NCBI RefSeq assembly: GCF_014653695.1
Contig: NZ_BNAR01000001.1
Span: forward strand, 310,001-374,000
Direction: 5' to 3'
DNA length: 64,000 nt
From: Lentzea cavernae
Lineage (GTDB): Bacteria > Actinomycetota > Actinomycetes > Mycobacteriales > Pseudonocardiaceae
The position numbers were made by a program, and so were the translations under genes. Below the pieces are notes generated by a model that saw nothing but the letters and a program-made list of their open reading frames with translations, did not search any database and was not told the origin of the DNA. Below, in pieces: positions 60,116 to 64,000 of this stretch (its first letter is position 1; each line of letters begins with the position of its first letter).

Positions 60116-61804
60116 ATGCCCCCCGAGACCGACCCGAGCGAGGTCGAGAACGTCCCGGTCCTCACGGACCCGCAGAACTGGGCGTCCCGATCGCACCAAG
60201 AGCTCTATGCCGCGGTGCACAACAACAACGACCCCGGTCAAGCCGGCCAGATCAGCTCCGACTGGAGCAAGTACGGCAACGAGCTGACCGAGGCGTCCAG
60301 GACCATCAACTCGGTCATCACCTCGTCCGAGTCCAAGTGGACGGGTGACTCCGCCGAGGCCGCCCGCGCCGCGATGAAGAAGCTCGGGGACTGGGTCGAC
60401 GAGACCGCGCGCACGGCCGTCGAGGTCGGCAACAAGGTCGCTGACCAGGGCCGTGTCATGGAGAGCGCCAGGGCGCAGATGCCCCAGCCCGTCCAGTTCG
60501 ACTGGGACAAGGCCACGGCCGCGCTGTCCCAGCCGGGCACGCCCGCGTTCGTGCTGGCCTCCGCGGACATCGCGGCCGCCAACACCGCCTCGCGCGCCGC
60601 GCACGACCAGGCCGTCGGCGTGATGACGAACATGGAGAACAACTCCCGCCAGATCGACTCGTCGACTCCGGCCTTCAAGCCGCCGTTCAACCCGAACACC
60701 GGCAAGGTCGAGGAGCCGGTGATGGCCATGCCGCAGTCCGGCGCGGCCGCGTTCACCGGTGGCGTGGACGGCCTCATGTCCACTCAGGCGGCGAGCGCCG
60801 GCACGGCGACGGCCCCGGTCTCGTCCCCGACCGGTTCCGGCGCGGGCGCCGGTGCCGGAGCAGGTGGTGCCGGCGGTGCCGCAGCGGGTGGCGTCAACCA
60901 GCCCGCGGCGGCCGCGTACACGCCTTCCGCCCCCGGTTACAACCCCGCCGCGGGCCCCGGTGGTGGTGCGGGCGGTGGCGCCGGTGGTGGCGCGGGCAGC
61001 AGCTACACCCCGCAGATGGGTGGCTACAACCCCGGCAACACGAGCACGAACACCGCCGCGGCGTACACGCCGACCGCTCCGGGGTACACGCCCCAGAGCA
61101 ACGGCAGCACGTACACCAGCGGTAGCGGTGGTGGCAGCCCGGCGGCCTACACGCCCACGGCGCCCGGCTACACGCCGCAGATGGGCACGGGCAAGAACAC
61201 CGGGCAGAACAACCAGAACGTCCCCAAGGTCCCGGTGGTCGGCAAGGACGTCGGCAACCCGAACTACACCCCGCAGAACCCCGGCTACACCTCGCAGAAC
61301 CCCAAGGGTCCCGCGGCCTACACGCCCACGGCACCTGGTTACACGGGTCCCGGCGGCGCCGGTGGCGCTGGTGGTGGCGGCGCTGGTGGTGGCGGCGGTG
61401 CGGGCATGAAGGGCGGCCCGATGCCGTACACCCCGCAGATGGGCGCGGGTGGCGGCGGCGGTGGTGGTGCCGGTGGCGCGTTCGGCGGTGGCGCGGGTGG
61501 TACCGCGGGTGCCGGCGGCGGCTCGATGCAGTCCGGTGGCGCGGCCGGTGTCCAGGCCCAGGCCGGCCGTGGCGGCATGCCGATGGGCATGGGTCCCGGT
61601 GCGGCGTCCGCCGCGGGTGCCGGCATGGGCGGCGCGCCCATGGGTGGCGCTCCCGGCGGCGGCCGTGGCGAGGAGGACAAGGAGCACCGTTCCGCCAGCT
61701 ACATCATGGGCGGTGACCTGTTCGAGGTCCCCGGTGAGAACCTGCCCCCGTCGGTGATCGGCGCCGCGAAGGTCAAGAAGCAGAAGGGGACCGAGTCGCA
61801 GTGA
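60116..61804 (+). CDS. PPE-like ESX substrate with Gly-rich repeat tail
   Basis: The 562-residue protein begins with a helical PPE/WXG-type domain (about 1-190) with the WxG turn at Trp75/Gly77 (SKWTGDSAEAARAAM). From about 230 the chain is low complexity: Gly/Ala/Pro-rich with repeats of the type AAYTPTAPGYTPQ (near 270, 320, 350 and 400) and Gly runs. The C-terminus is conserved and charged (DKEHRSASYIMGGDLFEVP, then ENLPPSVIGAAKV). The repeats recall silk- or glycine-rich secreted ESX effectors. ATG 60116 has GAGAGG about 10 bases upstream. Its stop overlaps the EspG-like start (GTGA). Confidence 0.82.
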   Translation: MPPETDPSEVENVPVLTDPQNWASRSHQELYAAVHNNNDPGQAGQISSDWSKYGNELTEASRTINSVITSSESKWTGDSAEAARAAMKKLGDWVDETARTAVEVGNKVADQGRVMESARAQMPQPVQFDWDKATAALSQPGTPAFVLASADIAAANTASRAAHDQAVGVMTNMENNSRQIDSSTPAFKPPFNPNTGKVEEPVMAMPQSGAAAFTGGVDGLMSTQAASAGTATAPVSSPTGSGAGAGAGAGGAGGAAAGGVNQPAAAAYTPSAPGYNPAAGPGGGAGGGAGGGAGSSYTPQMGGYNPGNTSTNTAAAYTPTAPGYTPQSNGSTYTSGSGGGSPAAYTPTAPGYTPQMGTGKNTGQNNQNVPKVPVVGKDVGNPNYTPQNPGYTSQNPKGPAAYTPTAPGYTGPGGAGGAGGGGAGGGGGAGMKGGPMPYTPQMGAGGGGGGGAGGAFGGGAGGTAGAGGGSMQSGGAAGVQAQAGRGGMPMGMGPGAASAAGAGMGGAPMGGAPGGGRGEEDKEHRSASYIMGGDLFEVPGENLPPSVIGAAKVKKQKGTESQ

Positions 61805-62556
61805 TCACGCCCGAGTTCCTGCTCTCGCCGCTCGAGTTCGACGTGCTGTGGCACGACCTGCGGCTCGGCAGGGTGCCGTATCCGCTGGACGTGCCGAGCG
61901 AGGGCGCGACCGAGCAGGAACGCCGCGTGCTCGTCACGAGGACGATGGACGAGCTGCGCTCGCGCGGGCTCGTGGACAACCAGCGCCTTGAGGACTTCCT
62001 GCGGCTGCTCGACGACCACAAGGTGTCCGTGGACGCCGTGGCCGGTCTCGACCGCACCGTGCGCGCGCTCGCCGTCTCGAACGGCGAGCGCGCCGCGCTG
62101 GCGATCATCGACGGCGAACGGGTCGGGCTGCTGGAGATCCGGGAGACCGGTATCGCCCGCGAGATCGTGAAGGTCCTGCCCGACGCCGTGCCCGGTCCGG
62201 GCACGGCGGTGAACGTGCGGGTCCAGTCCCTCCAGGACGCCGTCGCGATCAAGGAGGCCGAGGAGGCCGACACCGACGACGACCCGTTCGGCGACAAGGG
62301 GGTGGACGAGCAGGAGGCGCTGCAGCAGGCCGGCCTGTCCCCCCAGGACGCCAAGCAGTTCGAGGAGCTCGCGTCGAACCGCGTCGCGGGCGGCCAGTTC
62401 GGCGTCACCCAGGACCGGCAGCGGTCGGGTGTCGTCATCAACTGGTTCGACACCCACCAGGGCCGTTACCTGATGGTCAACTCGGACGGCTGGATGAGCC
62501 TCTCACCGACCGACAACGACCGCATCGCCACCCGCATCAACGCTGTGCTCGCGTGA
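61801..62556 (+). CDS. EspG-like ESX-associated chaperone, copy 2
   Basis: This 251-residue paralogue of the 58506 gene shares the same start (MITPEFLLSPLEFDVLWHDL), YPLDVPSEGATEQ, RVAGGQFGVTQ, VVINWFDTHQGRYLMV and the end. The insert between the two halves (about 155-185) differs most, as expected if each copy holds a different PPE-type partner. GTG 61801 overlaps the stop of the PPE-like gene, so the chaperone is made together with its probable client. Confidence 0.9.
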   Translation: MITPEFLLSPLEFDVLWHDLRLGRVPYPLDVPSEGATEQERRVLVTRTMDELRSRGLVDNQRLEDFLRLLDDHKVSVDAVAGLDRTVRALAVSNGERAALAIIDGERVGLLEIRETGIAREIVKVLPDAVPGPGTAVNVRVQSLQDAVAIKEAEEADTDDDPFGDKGVDEQEALQQAGLSPQDAKQFEELASNRVAGGQFGVTQDRQRSGVVINWFDTHQGRYLMVNSDGWMSLSPTDNDRIATRINAVLA

Positions 62557-62608
62557 TCTGACGCACCACAGCCCAACCGCAATTGAACCGCCGCCGCCGG
62601 AGGACCGT

Positions 62609-63121
62609 GTGACTGCCGCGAACCCTTATCAGTGGGTCGAAGAGTACGAGGCCAAGTTGGCCGACCTGAAGCAGAAGTCGGAGAACCTCGCTGAGAACGT
62701 CGCCGCGGCGGGCGCCACCGCGACGTCGAAGGACGGCTCGGTCACGGTGACGGTGGGTCCGAACGGCGGCCTGCAGAACCTGCAACTCGGGCATCGCGCG
62801 GTCGAGCTGGGCGGACCCCGGCTCACCGCGTTGATCCTGGAGACCGCGCGAGCGGCCCAGAAGCAGGCGGCAACACAGGTGCTCGAGCTCTTCAAGCCAC
62901 TCGGCGAGGGCACCGAGGCCTACCAGATGGTGTCGGACTCGATCCCGGACGACGAGGTCGAAGAGGACACCGAAGACGCGTACGACGAGGTCGACGACGA
63001 GCCGGAACCTGCTCCGGCTCCGCCGCCGGTGAGCCGTCCCGCGGCAGCGCCCCAGCCGGCGCCCGTCCGCGGCCGGGCCCGCGCGGCCGACGACGATGAC
63101 GACGACAACCAGCCCTGGTAA
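62609..63121 (+). CDS. YbaB/EbfC-family protein with acidic tail
   Basis: The 170-residue protein has the YbaB/EbfC fold in residues 1-110 (EEYEAKLADLKQKSENLAEN, SKDGSVTVTVGPNGGLQNLQ) and a long Pro/Asp-rich acidic tail (about 112-170). Such genes often sit beside WXG and ESX genes in actinobacteria. Family members bind DNA loosely; here a role as a secretion partner or regulator is possible. GTG 62609 has GGAGGA just upstream. It is 10 bp before the next gene. Confidence 0.85.
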   Translation: MTAANPYQWVEEYEAKLADLKQKSENLAENVAAAGATATSKDGSVTVTVGPNGGLQNLQLGHRAVELGGPRLTALILETARAAQKQAATQVLELFKPLGEGTEAYQMVSDSIPDDEVEEDTEDAYDEVDDEPEPAPAPPPVSRPAAAPQPAPVRGRARAADDDDDDNQPW

Positions 63122-63130
63122 GGAACAGCG

Positions 63131-64000
63131 ATGACCGCGCCTGAAACTCCACTCCCGTCTCCTCCCGGGATGCACATCACCGAGGAGAACAAGCTCAAGG
63201 GCTCGCTGTTCATCGAGGCCTACGGCAGCCTGATCGACGGCATCAGCAAGGACGCCGAGTCCGAGACCGAGAAGGCCCTGGACATCACGTTCAACGCCAT
63301 CGGTGCGGCCTCGGCCACGGTGATGTTCGCGATCGACCCGCTCGGCAGCATCATCGGCGCCGGTGTCGGCTGGCTGATCGAGCACGTGTCGTTCCTCCGC
63401 GACGCCCTGAACCAGCTCATGGGCAACCCGGAGGAGATCCAGGCCAACGTCGAGGCCAACAAGGCGCGCGCGGCCGAGCTGCGGGTGCTGGCCGAGGACC
63501 ACAAGAGCGGCCTCGCCACGTTCGACGGCTGGACGGGTCAGTCGTCCGAGCGCTTCAAGGCGTCGATGGACGGCATGAGCCAGGAGCTCGACGACCTCGC
63601 GAACGCGGTCGAGAGCAAGGCCAAGATCGTCGCGATCATGGGCATGCTCGTCACGGTCCTGCGCGACATCGTCCGCGACCTCATCGCCCAGCTGATCGGT
63701 TCGCTGATCGGTGGCGCGATCATCGCCGCCGCCATGATGATCCCGACCTTCGGCACCTCGATCGCGATCTTCGGTGGCTTCGCGGTCGGCAAGGCCGTCG
63801 CTCTGGGCGTGAACATCGCGTCCCGCGTCGCCCGCGTCGTCGCGGCCCTCGGCCGTCAGATGAAGCGCATCGGCGACCTCGACGACATCATGAAGAAGGT
63901 CAGCAAGGGCTGGGAGCGGTTCGAGAACTCCGCTGACGTCGCCGAGATCACCTACGAGGGTTACAAGGCGCAGGACGGCGTCAACGACAAGATCGACGAG
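63131..64000 (+). CDS. WXG-type ESX substrate or polymorphic-toxin N-terminus (cut by the window)
   Basis: The window ends in this frame, so only the first 290 codons are seen. The helical N-terminal part holds a WxG turn at Trp134/Gly136 (FDGWTGQSSERFKASMDGM). A hydrophobic stretch follows (LIAQLIGSLIGGAIIAAAMM, about 194-213). This is the N-terminal pattern of large WXG100/LXG-type effectors with C-terminal toxin or enzyme domains. ATG 63131 has AAGGAA upstream. The C-terminal function cannot be judged. Confidence 0.72.
   Translation, partial: MTAPETPLPSPPGMHITEENKLKGSLFIEAYGSLIDGISKDAESETEKALDITFNAIGAASATVMFAIDPLGSIIGAGVGWLIEHVSFLRDALNQLMGNPEEIQANVEANKARAAELRVLAEDHKSGLATFDGWTGQSSERFKASMDGMSQELDDLANAVESKAKIVAIMGMLVTVLRDIVRDLIAQLIGSLIGGAIIAAAMMIPTFGTSIAIFGGFAVGKAVALGVNIASRVARVVAALGRQMKRIGDLDDIMKKVSKGWERFENSADVAEITYEGYKAQDGVNDKIDE

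Noticed and set aside
60880..61560. Repeated DNA as a minisatellite or CRISPR-like array
   Set aside because: The repeats follow the reading frame, vary at synonymous positions and have no constant spacer length. They are protein-level Tyr/Pro/Gly repeats.

Overview
The window is high-GC actinobacterial DNA: strong third-position G/C, many GTG and TTG starts, and dense genes on both strands. The gene set fits a mycelial soil member of the Pseudonocardiaceae (Lentzea, Saccharothrix or Actinosynnema type). It combines a KstR cholesterol regulator, a DasR/DasABC chitin-sugar system, an SsgA-family sporulation protein, XRE-DUF5753 regulators, a 2-methylisoborneol terpene pair, many secreted polysaccharide-active enzymes and a type VII (ESX-like) secretion cassette. 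The genus is inferred, not proven. I see no tRNA, rRNA, CRISPR array or insertion sequence.

Layout. 1-2731: the start of a FadE-type acyl-CoA dehydrogenase diverges from kstR, with two KstR boxes between them, followed by a guanidine-modifying (pentein) enzyme and an MmpS-like protein. 2812-9498: a chitin/GlcNAc locus on the minus strand, dasA-dasB-dasC-GH20 hexosaminidase-CBM3/GH16, with divergent dasR and several operator-like dyads. 9542-18619: an AT-richer membrane protein with a TTA codon, an Na+/H+ antiporter, an NCS1 transporter with a Cys4 tail, a WD40 Ser/Thr kinase, a methyltransferase, AraC, GtrA and DUF2630. 18829-24806: a chitin-active LPMO, then small stress and membrane proteins, a frameshifted VOC gene, and a STAS / MEDS-HATPase partner-switching pair.

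24931-33233: a LacI-controlled catabolic cluster made of a Tat-exported all-helical protein, LacI, an FAD oxidoreductase, a sugar-type ABC importer and an HSL-type esterase. Palindromic operators lie on both sides of the divergent promoter. 33224-35142: a minimal 2-methylisoborneol operon (geosmin-like earthy odorant). 35613-44647: a large secreted beta-helix protein, an ion channel with a calcium-channel-like filter, ZapE, pirin, an SsgA-like protein, an XRE regulator and a GH6 cellulase. 44649-51097: glycerol catabolism with glpF-glpK-glpD diverging from an IclR regulator and a second glpK. 51094-58032: aminopeptidase P, a lipoprotein, a membrane protein, LysR, an M9 collagenase, and an MFS exporter with a monooxygenase-like tail.

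58226-64000: an ESX-type cassette: EspG-like chaperone, leaderless PE-like protein, Gly-rich PPE-like protein, second EspG-like chaperone, YbaB-like protein, and a large WXG-type protein cut by the window edge. The two promoters of this cassette carry the same ordered set of elements (a CRP-type palindrome, a GAGAGCGCTCCCA dyad exactly 83 bp downstream, TGTGAAC, and GATACT). This suggests that a gene and its promoter were duplicated together.

A recurring signal is a TANNNT hexamer 6-8 bases before the start codon with no ribosome site, which marks many of these genes as probably leaderless.
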